A program made the position numbers and the translations under genes. Below the pieces are notes generated by a model that saw only the letters and a program-made list of their open reading frames with translations, did not search any database and was not told where the DNA came from. DNA of 34,588 bases from Clostridiales bacterium (lineage in GTDB: Bacteria > Bacillota > Clostridia > Lachnospirales > Lachnospiraceae), in assembly GCA_020859965.1 (NCBI GenBank), contig JAJBVF010000453.1, positions 1 through 34,588 on the forward strand. Direction: 5' to 3'. Below, piece after piece: positions 22,865 through 31,562 of this stretch. Position 1 is the stretch's first letter. The number at the start of each line of letters is the position of its first letter.

Positions 22865-22906
22865 ATTGTACCATGAGCATCCTTATTTTTCCTTGACCTA
22901 AATCAA
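22865..22906 (-). promoter_or_regulatory. FNR-type box and -10 before the Crp/Fnr gene
   Basis: On the minus strand TTGATTTAGGTCAA (22906-22893) matches TTGAT-N4-ATCAA with one mismatch. TACAAT (22870-22865) is a -10 hexamer, predicting a start near 22858. The box is then centred at about -41.5, the class II activation position. No good -35 hexamer is present. The rest of the 325-bp gap (22710-23034) is AT-rich leader plus the terminator at 22965-23007. Confidence 0.65.
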
Positions 22907-22964
22907 TTTTCTGTAACTTATTTTCTTATAGAAAATGACATTATTCGCTGTAAATTCTGCAGCA

Positions 22965-23007
22965 AAAAACCGGCCCCACATGAAAGCTCACAGGAAAGCC
23001 GGTTTTT
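22965..23007 (-). terminator. Terminator of the nucleoside gene cluster
   Basis: AAAAACCGGC (22965-22974) and GCCGGTTTTT (22998-23007) pair perfectly around a 23-nt loop and end in T residues on the minus strand, about 30 bp after the ribokinase stop. Confidence 0.85.
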
Positions 23008-23034
23008 CAAAAGCATCTTCAAAAGTAAGTCCAT

Positions 23035-23940
23035 TTAATGCTGAATCAAAAATTCTTCTACTTCTTTATTATATGGGATCGACTGTGCCGCCCCCATCTT
23101 CGAAATCGCCAGTGAGGAAGCCGCGGCAGCGGTTTTCATGCATTCCTCAAGAGGAAGTCCCCGGCAGATTCCCGCAAGGAAATATCCGCAGTAGGTATCC
23201 CCGGCCGCTGTCGTATCGGCCACCGGTACAGAAAAGATTTCCTGCTTTATGATCTGATCTCCCGCTTTGCAGAGGGAACCTGCGCCGCCCATGGTCAGCA
23301 AAATGACCGCCGAAGGATACTTTTCTGATAACTGAGAGAGAATATCCTGAAAGTCCGGATCCTGTTGATGGCATCCGGCAAGGCTTGCTCCTTCGATTTC
23401 ATTTAAGATCAGGTAATCCGCATACTCCAGGTGGAGTTCTTCCGGATTTTCCGGGATTGGAGACGGGTTAAATGCCACCTGCAGTCCCAGCTCATGAGCC
23501 TTTTGGATCACGTAAGAAAGATTGTTGATCTCATTCTGGAGCAGAACGATATCTCCCTTCTCGCCTTCCGTTTCCAGAACCGAATCAATGTATTCTTTCG
23601 AAAGCTGCTGGTTTGTTCCGCCAAATACTATGATGCAGTTTCGTCCCTGCTGATCTACCTGAATGATCGCATGGCCGCTTGCACCGGGAAGAACCGCTAT
23701 CCGGGACACGTCTACGCCGGCATCTTTCAGGAATTCAGTAAGAATACCGCCGTCCTCACCTACTGCGCCTCCGTGCAGAACAGGGATACCGGCTTTCGCG
23801 GCCGCGACGGACTGGTTCAGCCCCTTTCCGCCGACATTTGACATACAGCTTTTTGAGAGTATGGTCTCACCCGGCTGTACAAAATGATCTACCTGGTAAA
23901 CACGGTCAATATTTAATGAACCAAATGAAATAATTTTCAT
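23035..23940 (-). CDS. rbsK: Ribokinase
   Basis: This 301-residue PfkB-family kinase phosphorylates ribose to ribose 5-phosphate. Motifs are FGSLNIDRVYQVDHF, the first PfkB signature NVGGKGLNQSVAAAKAG and the second signature DTTAAGDTYCGYFLAG, which holds the catalytic Asp and anion hole. CAGGAGG precedes the ATG. It is the last gene of the cluster and fits ribose released by the nucleoside hydrolase. Other sugars cannot be excluded from sequence alone. Confidence 0.93.
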   Translation of the reverse strand: MKIISFGSLNIDRVYQVDHFVQPGETILSKSCMSNVGGKGLNQSVAAAKAGIPVLHGGAVGEDGGILTEFLKDAGVDVSRIAVLPGASGHAIIQVDQQGRNCIIVFGGTNQQLSKEYIDSVLETEGEKGDIVLLQNEINNLSYVIQKAHELGLQVAFNPSPIPENPEELHLEYADYLILNEIEGASLAGCHQQDPDFQDILSQLSEKYPSAVILLTMGGAGSLCKAGDQIIKQEIFSVPVADTTAAGDTYCGYFLAGICRGLPLEECMKTAAAASSLAISKMGAAQSIPYNKEVEEFLIQH

Positions 23941-23984
23941 GACTATCCGCCTCCTGTTGCCTCATATCTGCCTTTTTCCATCTT

Positions 23985-25136
23985 TTATTCCTGCAGGAAT
24001 ATCATTTTTTCAAGTATCTGAATTGCCCGCAGATATTTTTCCAGACTGACGCGTTCATTCGGTTTGTGCGCCATGGTCGGATCACCCGGGCCAAAAAGAA
24101 GCACTTCCGCATCCGGCATGACCCGCACCAGAATGGACGCATCGGTAAAAAAGCTGATGCCAATGTTTTCCTGCGGCACTTCTTCCCCGGACATACATGT
24201 TTTCAGTCTGCGCACAAGGGACGCTTCCTGTCCGATCTCGATCGCCCGTCGGCTGTTTTTTACTTCCGCTTCCACGGATAAAAGCCCTTCGCAGAGTTCC
24301 TCCTCTTCCTGGATAAACTGCCACACTTTTTCCATCAGCATCTCTTCGGTCAGGCCGGGCGTAATCCGTATATCCATCAGCACCGTACACGTCTCCGGTA
24401 TCATATTTGGCGCAGTACCGCCCCCGATCTTTGTGATATTAGCCGTGGAGCTGCCGAGAACCGTATGCGTAAACTGTGTAACATACTGTTCGATCTTTTC
24501 GGCTATCCTCCAGATATGTCTCACCGCACTGCAGCCCTGCTCCGGATAAGCGCCATGGCTGGTCTTCCCGTGCGCCCGCAGCTCCAGCCAGATGCACCCT
24601 TTCTGAGCCACTCCCAGTTTCAGATCCGTCGGCTCCCCGATCAGAATCCGTGTACAACCGCCTATCGTTCCTTTTTTGCAGATATGATCCGCTCCGAGGC
24701 CGGATTTTTCCTCATCGCAGGTTCCCAGGAAACGGATGGTGCGCGGGATTTGCTTTCCGGATTTTCTGGCCTCACAGAGCGCATAGACCATCGCACACAG
24801 ACCGCTCTTCATATCGCTGGCGCCGCGTCCGTATAAATATCCATCCTTTTGAACCGGTACCGCGGGATCTGTCTCCCAGTCTTCCCGTTGGCCATACGGC
24901 ACGGTATCCAGATGACCGTTCCAGATCTCTGCTTCTGCTCCCAGTGCATCGTCAGCTTCCAGCACAGCCTCCACATTCGCGTGATACTTATCGATCCGGT
25001 CCGGTTTTGCCGGAATCCCGGCAGCGTTCAGGTATTCGCAGAGGTATTCCGCGACCTTTCCTTCATCATCCCGTCCATTCACGCTGGGAATTGCCATAAC
25101 ATCTGTCAACAGCTGTATCGCTTCCTGATTGCTCAT
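23985..25136 (-). CDS. M20 metallopeptidase family hydrolase (ArgE/DapE type), A
   Basis: This 383-residue two-metal amidohydrolase has the M20 ligands in order: WNGHLDTVPYG, GRGASDMKSG, TCDEEKSGLG with the catalytic Glu, IGEPTD and MAHKPNE. A dimerisation or lid domain lies at about 180-295. GAGGAAGG precedes the ATG. Relatives remove acyl groups from amino acids or cleave dipeptides and ureido compounds; the exact substrate cannot be read. It lies between the LacI-type regulator and ribokinase. A second, distant M20 enzyme is at 27242-28510, so the two probably act on different compounds of one route. Confidence 0.88.
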   Translation of the reverse strand: MSNQEAIQLLTDVMAIPSVNGRDDEGKVAEYLCEYLNAAGIPAKPDRIDKYHANVEAVLEADDALGAEAEIWNGHLDTVPYGQREDWETDPAVPVQKDGYLYGRGASDMKSGLCAMVYALCEARKSGKQIPRTIRFLGTCDEEKSGLGADHICKKGTIGGCTRILIGEPTDLKLGVAQKGCIWLELRAHGKTSHGAYPEQGCSAVRHIWRIAEKIEQYVTQFTHTVLGSSTANITKIGGGTAPNMIPETCTVLMDIRITPGLTEEMLMEKVWQFIQEEEELCEGLLSVEAEVKNSRRAIEIGQEASLVRRLKTCMSGEEVPQENIGISFFTDASILVRVMPDAEVLLFGPGDPTMAHKPNERVSLEKYLRAIQILEKMIFLQE

Positions 25137-25235
25137 CTCAAACCTTCCTCACAAAACTTCCCGTTTTCCGGCAACTGTATCGCTTCACATGATACCGCTG
25201 GCAAAACTTTTTACTGTAAATCGCCACCGCTATTC

Positions 25236-25247
25236 GCAAATGTTTGC
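25236..25247. promoter_or_regulatory. Possible LacI/PurR-type operator after the regulator gene
   Basis: GCAAATGTTTGC is a near-perfect palindrome just beyond the regulator stop codon and about 100 bp before the M20 gene. It resembles the core GCAAACGTTTGC of PurR-type sites and shares AAA-Y-GTTT with the palindrome at 34519-34528. I found no convincing promoter beside it. Confidence 0.4.
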
Positions 25248-25253
25248 AGATAT

Positions 25254-26282
25254 TTACGGATGCTCACATGCAATCACGGACTTTCGTTCGATCAGCTCCG
25301 GAGCAAAGGTAATCCGTTCATCCTTCTTCGCATCGCCTTTTTTTCGCTCAATCAGCTGCTTTGCCGCCGCGCAGCCCAGCTGTTCCACAGGCTGCCGGAT
25401 CGTTGTCAGCGGCACACTGAGAAATTCATCCACAAAAATGTCATCATAACCAACGACTGACAGATCCTCCGGGATACGTATCCCACGTGCCTGCAGCCAT
25501 TTCATGGCACCGATCGCCATCATATCGTTGAAGAAAAAAACTGCGTCTATCTGATATCCCTTCTGAAACAGACATTCAATCCCCTGTTCTCCGCTCTCAA
25601 ACGTGTACTTTCCTTCCACGATCAGATCCGGATTATAAGGAACGCCATACTCTTCCAACGCCTTCCGGTATCCTTCCAGGCGCTGCTGTGAATCGTACAG
25701 ATTCAATGGGCCGGTGACACACGCAATGGTTCTGTGCCCAATTTTCAAAAGGTGATCCGCCGCCAGATATCCTCCCCGCACGTGATCGACGCAGACGATC
25801 CCTACCTGCCTGTTCTCAATGTAACGGTCTGCCAGAATGTACGGCATGTCTTCATTCTCCAGAAAGTCAATGCATTCCTGCACCATTTCTCCGGTCGATT
25901 CAGACGCCATTCCCAGAATAATCCCGCTTACCCCTTTGTCTACCAGCATCCGCAAATTCTGCATATCCTTCGCATGCCGGTCATTCGAGTTGCATAAAAT
26001 AACATTCCAGTTGTGTCTCTGGCACTCATCCTCCACCCCCTTTGCCAGGGAAGAAAAGAACACATTCCGTATATCCGAGATCACCAGACCAATGGTATTG
26101 GTCGACCCTTTTACAAGGCCGACCGCCACCTGATTCGGACGATATTTCATCTTTTTTGCTGTATCCAGGATCCGCTCTCTGTTTTCCTTTGATACGCGGC
26201 AGGATCTGTTATTTAACACCTGTGAAACAGTTGTAACTGACAGATTTGTCGCTTCCGCGACCTGTTTTAGCGTAGCTCTCAT
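25254..26282 (-). CDS. LacI-family transcriptional repressor
   Basis: This 342-residue regulator has an N-terminal HTH with hinge helix (TLKQVAEATNLSVTTVSQVLNN, KYRPNQVAVGL). A periplasmic-binding-protein-like sensor domain follows (TIGLVISDIRNVFFSSLAKGVEDE, FFFNDMMAIGAMKWLQ, SVVGYDDIFVDEFLSVPLTTIRQP). The sensor likely binds ribose, a nucleoside or a related ligand. It is encoded inside the cluster it probably controls. AAGAGGA precedes its ATG, 18 bp after the upstream gene. Confidence 0.95.
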   Translation of the reverse strand: MRATLKQVAEATNLSVTTVSQVLNNRSCRVSKENRERILDTAKKMKYRPNQVAVGLVKGSTNTIGLVISDIRNVFFSSLAKGVEDECQRHNWNVILCNSNDRHAKDMQNLRMLVDKGVSGIILGMASESTGEMVQECIDFLENEDMPYILADRYIENRQVGIVCVDHVRGGYLAADHLLKIGHRTIACVTGPLNLYDSQQRLEGYRKALEEYGVPYNPDLIVEGKYTFESGEQGIECLFQKGYQIDAVFFFNDMMAIGAMKWLQARGIRIPEDLSVVGYDDIFVDEFLSVPLTTIRQPVEQLGCAAAKQLIERKKGDAKKDERITFAPELIERKSVIACEHP

Positions 26283-26300
26283 GTCGTCCTCTTCGGAATC

Positions 26301-27047
26301 TCAGCGCACCAGATAGTCAATGATGTTTTTAAACAGGATATCATAGCATTCCCAATTACAAAATTCCGGCGGCGCCCAGTGCGGTGCGCAGTCTGTTGAA
26401 AAGATTCCGCTTCTTCCCTTTCCATAGTCTGCAAATGCCAGGAACGGATCGCCGCAGATCTCTGCTACCAGTTCTGCCTCCGGCTTCAGGTCACTCTTAT
26501 TGTATCCCAGCACCTCCGGCCATTCACCCGCAATACCTTTCATCACCGGATGATCCGGCTTCACTGTCTTCGGAGTGACTCCTTCGCAGTGCTCCATACG
26601 GTCATCATATGGATACAGCTGTACAGGAAGTACGTCCTGCACCGCTGAATGGCACCATTTTCCCTGTCCGCCGATTCCGGAGAACGTCATATAACCTCCT
26701 ACCATGAGTAATCCGCCGCCCTGCAGCACATATTCCTTCAGAAGATTGCAGCGGTTCGGCATTTTCATGCTTGCAGCAAATGTCTTTGGCGGGATCAGCA
26801 GAGTGTCCGCGCCGATATCAGACAGAATGACGCAGGCATATTCTTTCAGCTCCTCCATTGTAAACGGAAAGTTCTCCGCCGCCTCATGATTCGGAAGATA
26901 GACCAGCTCATATCCTGCTTTTTCGATTGCCTTATCAATCCAGCCGAGTCCCGTTTCATATTTTGAAGAAAAGAACCCGTTAAATCCCTTTATTTCCATT
27001 GTCGTGGCTGACCAGGATTCTCCTGCCAGTAATACTTTCTTTCCCAT
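26301..27047 (-). CDS. Glutamine amidotransferase-like protein (DUF1355/COG5426 type)
   Basis: This 248-residue single-domain protein has the class I glutamine amidotransferase-like fold. Features are KKVLLAGESWSATT at the N-terminus, VILSDIGADTLLIPP, the elbow segment GGGLLMVGGYMTFSGIGGQG, and FADYGKGRSGIFSTDCAPHWAP. The elbow, which in active amidotransferases carries a nucleophile Cys (GxCxG), has GGYMTFSG instead, so glutamine hydrolysis is unlikely. Such proteins also occur with sugar-catabolic and ThuA-type genes, where function is unclear. AAGGGAG precedes the ATG. Confidence 0.8.
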   Translation of the reverse strand: MGKKVLLAGESWSATTMEIKGFNGFFSSKYETGLGWIDKAIEKAGYELVYLPNHEAAENFPFTMEELKEYACVILSDIGADTLLIPPKTFAASMKMPNRCNLLKEYVLQGGGLLMVGGYMTFSGIGGQGKWCHSAVQDVLPVQLYPYDDRMEHCEGVTPKTVKPDHPVMKGIAGEWPEVLGYNKSDLKPEAELVAEICGDPFLAFADYGKGRSGIFSTDCAPHWAPPEFCNWECYDILFKNIIDYLVR

Positions 27048-27129
27048 TCTTTTCGTCTCCCTTCTGTTCTGTTTCTTTTGTTGCGCCCCTTAGATCTCTC
27101 TTCAGGTCTTTTTCCGGTTTCTCTTTTTA

Positions 27130-27261
27130 TTACCTTTTTGTATATGCCAGATTAATCATCGCTTCTCCTGCAACGCCCTGTCCGGCTTCTTCTGTTGCTC
27201 TTTTTTCCGCCCTTTTGGGAGCTCCTTTTTCGGGCTTTCCTTTATCTTCCGCCCCATGCAA
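27130..27261 (-). CDS. Possible short Lys/Glu-rich reading frame in the intergenic gap
   Basis: A 43-codon frame from TTG (27261) to TAA (27130) overlaps the end of the second M20 gene in the +1 frame. It reads as Lys/Glu/Ala-rich, ending GEAMINLAYTKR. It covers most of the otherwise empty 194-bp gap. It has no ribosome binding site. It could be a frameshifted tail of the M20 gene, a tiny gene, or A/G-rich spacer without coding function. Confidence 0.2.
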   Translation of the reverse strand: MHGAEDKGKPEKGAPKRAEKRATEEAGQGVAGEAMINLAYTKR

Positions 27262-28510
27262 GGATCAGTTTTGCATAGATAAGGATGCAGTCCAGATAAG
27301 CATCCAGTTCCACATACTCATTCGGTGAATGGCACTGTTCCAGATTGCCCGGTCCGAACTGAATCGTCGGGCATTCGGCTATATTCCTCCAGATTCTGGA
27401 ATCGCATCCTGCCGGGGAACCAACAATTTTTACCGGCGTACCCATGCCGTCTGAAAATGCTTCGCAAAACGTATGGACAAACTCATCCTCCGGATCCATC
27501 TCAAAGCCGCCTCCCGCCTGATAAATGGTAATCTTAGGCGGATGATCCTTCATCCACGGATCACAGGACGCGATCCCGGTCACCGTATTCGTAAATTCTT
27601 CCACCACCATATCATAGGACATCTGATTTGGAATATAGTGGACGCAGGTTTCAAAATAGCAGTCCCCCGCTACTGTAGAGCCGGCCGTGCCGCCATGGAT
27701 CACTCCGATATTCAGATTCGGCGCCGGAAGCAGCGGATGCCGGTAAGTCAGAAGCCAGTTGTGCTCCATCTCGCTGAGCGCATTGATCACCTTCATCGCT
27801 TTTTCGATCGCGCTGACGCCCTTCCACTTGGCACCGGAATGGTTCGCTTTTCCCTCAAATTCTACCCGGAAAAAGACAAAACCCATATGCGCCAGGATCA
27901 GCTCGCCGCTGGTGCCTTCACAGTTCACCACTCCATCCGCGCGCACTCCGTTCATCGCCGCCTGCATGGAGCCATTCCCGCCGCCTTCCTCATCGCAGAC
28001 GGAGGTAATGATCACGTCTCCCGGAAGCTCATAGCCCGCATCATACAGCAGCTGCACTGCTAATGTGGACGCCATCAGTCCGGCTTTCATATCCGCGGAG
28101 CCAAGGCCATACAGCTTTCCATCAAGAACAGTCGGCTCATGGGGCGGCGTCTTCCACTGAGAAAGATCGCCCGCCGGCATGGTGTCGATGTGGCTGTTAA
28201 ACATGATGCTTTTTCCACCCTTGCCGGAAAATGTCGCATATACATTATAACGCCCGTCATAATTGTGCCCGGGATTGCCTTCATTGTATCTGCGCAGGCA
28301 CTCCTGGATTACCTCTTCCTTCAGCTGGTCTTCCGTGATATCAGAAGCACCCATTTCAGAAAACAGCGCTTTCATATATTCCTGACCCTGCTTCTCCAGA
28401 CCACCCTTGATCCCATGACCAATATCGTGGGTATCGATCGCGATCAGATCTTTTAATTTCTGAATATAAGTTTCCTTATTTTCCTTCAGGACTTCTTTGA
28501 GATCTCTCAT
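27242..28510 (-). CDS. M20 metallopeptidase family hydrolase (ArgE/DapE type), B
   Basis: This 422-residue M20 enzyme has metal and catalytic motifs FNSHIDTMPAGD, GLGSADMKAGLM, SVCDEEGGGNGS, VNCEGTSGEL and QCHSPNEYVELD. It is longer than enzyme A, and an insertion near residues 60-85 (EEVIQECLRRYNEGNPGHNYDGRYN) separates it from typical ArgE or DapE. The expected reaction is hydrolysis of an amide, ureido or acylamino bond, with the substrate unknown. GGGAGGG precedes the ATG. It directly follows the nucleoside hydrolase gene, which points to a nucleoside-derived substrate. Confidence 0.88.
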   Translation of the reverse strand: MRDLKEVLKENKETYIQKLKDLIAIDTHDIGHGIKGGLEKQGQEYMKALFSEMGASDITEDQLKEEVIQECLRRYNEGNPGHNYDGRYNVYATFSGKGGKSIMFNSHIDTMPAGDLSQWKTPPHEPTVLDGKLYGLGSADMKAGLMASTLAVQLLYDAGYELPGDVIITSVCDEEGGGNGSMQAAMNGVRADGVVNCEGTSGELILAHMGFVFFRVEFEGKANHSGAKWKGVSAIEKAMKVINALSEMEHNWLLTYRHPLLPAPNLNIGVIHGGTAGSTVAGDCYFETCVHYIPNQMSYDMVVEEFTNTVTGIASCDPWMKDHPPKITIYQAGGGFEMDPEDEFVHTFCEAFSDGMGTPVKIVGSPAGCDSRIWRNIAECPTIQFGPGNLEQCHSPNEYVELDAYLDCILIYAKLILAWGGR

Positions 28511-28601
28511 ATGCTATCCATTCCCTCCCTGTGTTCGGCGAAGTATTCCATCTGTGCGTCTGAAACATATCGCATAAACAATCTTTTTCTCAACCGCGCG
28601 G

Positions 28602-29537
28602 TCAGCTGTAATTGCGGATTCCGGCCTCTATAATATCCCAGAATTTCTCCACATCAATGTCCACTGCTACCTTTGTATTCGGTGTCTTTCCGGACATTCC
28701 AAAGTAATCGCAATTCGTCCTTCCGTAGCTCGGGCCGTAAAAGCCGTGATCGATCTCCGTATACATCTCCTTCACTTCCAGCACAGACGGATCGATCAGA
28801 TACGCGCAGGTCACCGGATCATGAAGCGGCCCGCCTTCCCAGCCAAACACTTCCTTCTGCGTTTTGTTGAAGAATTCCATCATATCGGCAAACAGGTGCG
28901 CCGCCCTGGTGTCAATAGCCCGCATACGCTCCACGACAGACGGATAGCAAAGCACCTTCCTTGTCACATCCAGCCCGACCATCACGATCGGTACACCGGA
29001 GGAGAACACGACATGCGCGGCATCCGCGTCCGCCAGAATATTAAATTCCGCAGCCGGGGAAACATTGCCAAGCTGATAGCTGCCGCCCATCAGCACGATT
29101 TCTTTGATTTTTGGAATGATCGCCGGCTCCATCCGCATAGCCATACCGATATTGGTCAGCGGTCCGGTCGGTACCAGAGTGATCTCTCCATCCGAAGCCA
29201 TGATTGTTTCTGTCAGATAGTTTACCGCATGCTTCGTTTCCTTCTCTTTCGTCAGCGGATCGAACGTCGGACCATCCAGCCCCGTCTCACCGTGAATCTC
29301 CGGTGAATTCCGCTTTTCTATGATCATTGGCTGGCCGCAGCCCTGGTATACAGGAACATCCAGGCCAAGATACTGGCATACATTCAGCGCATTCCGCGTC
29401 GTTTTTTCCAGCGTCTGATTCCCGGCCACCACAGTGATACCGATCAGATCCAGCACCGGACTTTTCCCGGCCAGTAAAATATTGACCGCATCGTCATGTC
29501 CCGGGTCGCAGTCCAGGATGACCTTTCTCTTATCCAT
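28602..29537 (-). CDS. Inosine-uridine-type nucleoside hydrolase
   Basis: This 311-residue enzyme hydrolyses the N-glycosidic bond of ribonucleosides to free base and ribose. The calcium-binding DCDPGHDDAVN motif, LVPTGPLTNIGMAM, EFNILADADAAHVVF and the active-site histidine in GPLHDPVTCAYL are present. GGGAGG precedes the ATG. It follows the importer permeases, so imported nucleosides would be cleaved in the cytoplasm. Base specificity cannot be deduced. Confidence 0.95.
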   Translation of the reverse strand: MDKRKVILDCDPGHDDAVNILLAGKSPVLDLIGITVVAGNQTLEKTTRNALNVCQYLGLDVPVYQGCGQPMIIEKRNSPEIHGETGLDGPTFDPLTKEKETKHAVNYLTETIMASDGEITLVPTGPLTNIGMAMRMEPAIIPKIKEIVLMGGSYQLGNVSPAAEFNILADADAAHVVFSSGVPIVMVGLDVTRKVLCYPSVVERMRAIDTRAAHLFADMMEFFNKTQKEVFGWEGGPLHDPVTCAYLIDPSVLEVKEMYTEIDHGFYGPSYGRTNCDYFGMSGKTPNTKVAVDIDVEKFWDIIEAGIRNYS

Positions 29538-29577
29538 ACTTTCCTCCCAATTCTATTGATCGTTACAAATGAATTTA

Positions 29578-30513
29578 TCAGTTGACATTCGTCAGAGAGC
29601 TCTTCTTCTTACGCTCTGCCGCCTGCTTCGATACAAGAGATACTACCAGCACCACGATAGTGATCACATATGGGATCAGCAATACGATCTGAGACGGTAC
29701 GCCGTATGCCTGCACACGGTTTCCGATCGCACTCGCAAGGCCGAATACCAGACAGCCAATCGAGGAAAAGATCGGGTTCGCGTTGCCGAAATACATGGCC
29801 GCCACGCCCATGAATCCACGGTTGCTGGTCATACCTTCCCTGAACAGCGTCGTGTAGCCCAGCGCCAGGTGCGCTCCGGCCAGTCCGCCCAGCAGACCGC
29901 CGATCAGCAGTGCCTGATATTTCATAGAGGATACGTTGATACCGGCAGTCTGCGCAGCCTGTTCAAACTGTCCCACCGCGCGCAGACGCAGTCCCCATAC
30001 CGTCTTATAAAACATAAACCATACGACAGCGATCAGGACAAGCACCAGCCATTCGGTGACATACCAGTTGTTAAAAATGTCATTGATGATCGGTATATTC
30101 TCTATAAACGGAATATTCACCTTCGGAATGCTGATGATCTTCGGATCCGTAAAGTTTCCGCTCACACCGAAAATCGTCTCCAGCAGATATTTCGTAAGTG
30201 CCGTCGCCAGCAGGTTTACGCCCATACCAATCGCACAGTTGTCTGCATTGTAGCGGATGATACCTACCGCCATGATCAGCGCGATCAGCATACCGCCGAT
30301 CATAGCCGCCAGTGTTCCAAGAATCCAGCTCCCGGTAAAATAGCTGACTGCAACAGCCACAAAGCAGCCCATCAGCATAATTCCTTCCGTACCGACATTG
30401 AGGATATTCGCCTGCTGGGTAATCGCTGCGCAGAGCGCGGCATAGATAATCGGCGTGGCAATATGGAATGTCGAATAAATCAATGAAATATTAAAAATGT
30501 TGCGTAATTTCAT
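29578..30513 (-). CDS. Nucleoside ABC transporter permease 2 (NupQ/YufQ-like)
   Basis: This 311-residue membrane protein of the branched-chain/nucleoside permease family has about eight to ten hydrophobic segments. Markers are IYAALCAAITQQANILNVGTEG, LLGGLAGAHLALG and RGFMGVAAMYFGNANP. The start overlaps the stop of permease 1 in TAATG. It forms the heteromeric membrane channel with permease 1. Confidence 0.92.
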   Translation of the reverse strand: MKLRNIFNISLIYSTFHIATPIIYAALCAAITQQANILNVGTEGIMLMGCFVAVAVSYFTGSWILGTLAAMIGGMLIALIMAVGIIRYNADNCAIGMGVNLLATALTKYLLETIFGVSGNFTDPKIISIPKVNIPFIENIPIINDIFNNWYVTEWLVLVLIAVVWFMFYKTVWGLRLRAVGQFEQAAQTAGINVSSMKYQALLIGGLLGGLAGAHLALGYTTLFREGMTSNRGFMGVAAMYFGNANPIFSSIGCLVFGLASAIGNRVQAYGVPSQIVLLIPYVITIVVLVVSLVSKQAAERKKKSSLTNVN

Positions 30514-31562
30514 TATGATTCACCCCCCTGCTTCACTTCTGACTTTCCGGATTTTTTCTTCTTTTTAAAGATAAACAGCATCTCCATGCAGGCCACGCAG
30601 ATAAATACCGCGGTCAATGTATCTACAATTGATTTTGGCACACCGGTGCTCTGCTGCATGCCCATCGCTCCTGATTTCAGCACTGCGACGAAGAAAGACA
30701 CAAATGGCAGTGCGGCAAAATTGCTTCTCGCGATCAGAGCGATCAGCATTCCGTTTGAGCCAAGACCGGTAGCGAAATTGTCCAGATAATAGCCATACGC
30801 GCCCAGAACCTGAATGCATCCGGCAATACCGCCCAAAGCACCTGAGATCATCATGGCGATGATCGTGATCCGCCCGGGCTTCATACCTGCGTATTCCGCA
30901 TGCGCCGGATTGGTACCGGTAGAGCGGATCTTATATCCCAGCGTCGTTTTCTGCAGCATAAACCATACAAGAATGAATACTACGATTGCAATGAAAATAC
31001 CGGTATTTAATGTACTTGGTTTCATGATCTTCGGCAGGGTAACCAACGTATCCGGAGACTGCGAATTTGCTTTTCCGGCACTCATCGGACCGCTGACACA
31101 ATAGGAAGCAATATATTGCGCTACCGAGTTCATAAGGATCGTCACGCAGACTTCGTTGACTCCCCATTTCACTTTCAGGAACGCTGCGATAAACGCCCAT
31201 GCCGCGGAGACAAGGATCGCTGCGGCAAAGCAGAGCACGATCAGAAGAGGCTTCGGGCACCAGGTCCAGTAAATACCGACATAGGCTGCCGCAAGACCGC
31301 CCAGAAATACTTCGCCCTCCACGCCGACATTGAAGGCGCCGCCCTTTGCCGCAATCGCAAATGCCGCGGAGGTCAGAAGCAGAGGTGTGAAGTTCGACAA
31401 AGTCGTACCAAGCTTCAGGTTTCCGCCAAAGGCGCCGCGCACCAGAGCAACATAAGCGTCAATCGGGTTTTCGTGGATCATCAGGATCAGTACCGCGCCG
31501 ATCACCAGTGCAAAGAGCACAGTCAATACCCATTTGACCACATATACTTTCCTGTCTTTCAT
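30513..31562 (-). CDS. Nucleoside ABC transporter permease 1 (NupP/YufP-like)
   Basis: This 349-residue membrane protein belongs to the same family and carries the typical FAIAAKGGAFNVGVEGEVFLGG loop, MMISGALGGIAGCIQVLGAYG and GLGSNGMLIALIARSN. It ends in a Lys-rich tail. The start overlaps the ATPase gene stop in TAATG. Together with permease 2 and the ATPase it makes the importer core. Confidence 0.92.
   Translation of the reverse strand: MKDRKVYVVKWVLTVLFALVIGAVLILMIHENPIDAYVALVRGAFGGNLKLGTTLSNFTPLLLTSAAFAIAAKGGAFNVGVEGEVFLGGLAAAYVGIYWTWCPKPLLIVLCFAAAILVSAAWAFIAAFLKVKWGVNEVCVTILMNSVAQYIASYCVSGPMSAGKANSQSPDTLVTLPKIMKPSTLNTGIFIAIVVFILVWFMLQKTTLGYKIRSTGTNPAHAEYAGMKPGRITIIAMMISGALGGIAGCIQVLGAYGYYLDNFATGLGSNGMLIALIARSNFAALPFVSFFVAVLKSGAMGMQQSTGVPKSIVDTLTAVFICVACMEMLFIFKKKKKSGKSEVKQGGES

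Noticed and set aside
29569..30486. Plus-strand open frame of 305 codons opposite permease 2
   Set aside because: Antisense to a conserved permease with overlapping operon junctions; Gln/His/Arg-rich shadow composition.
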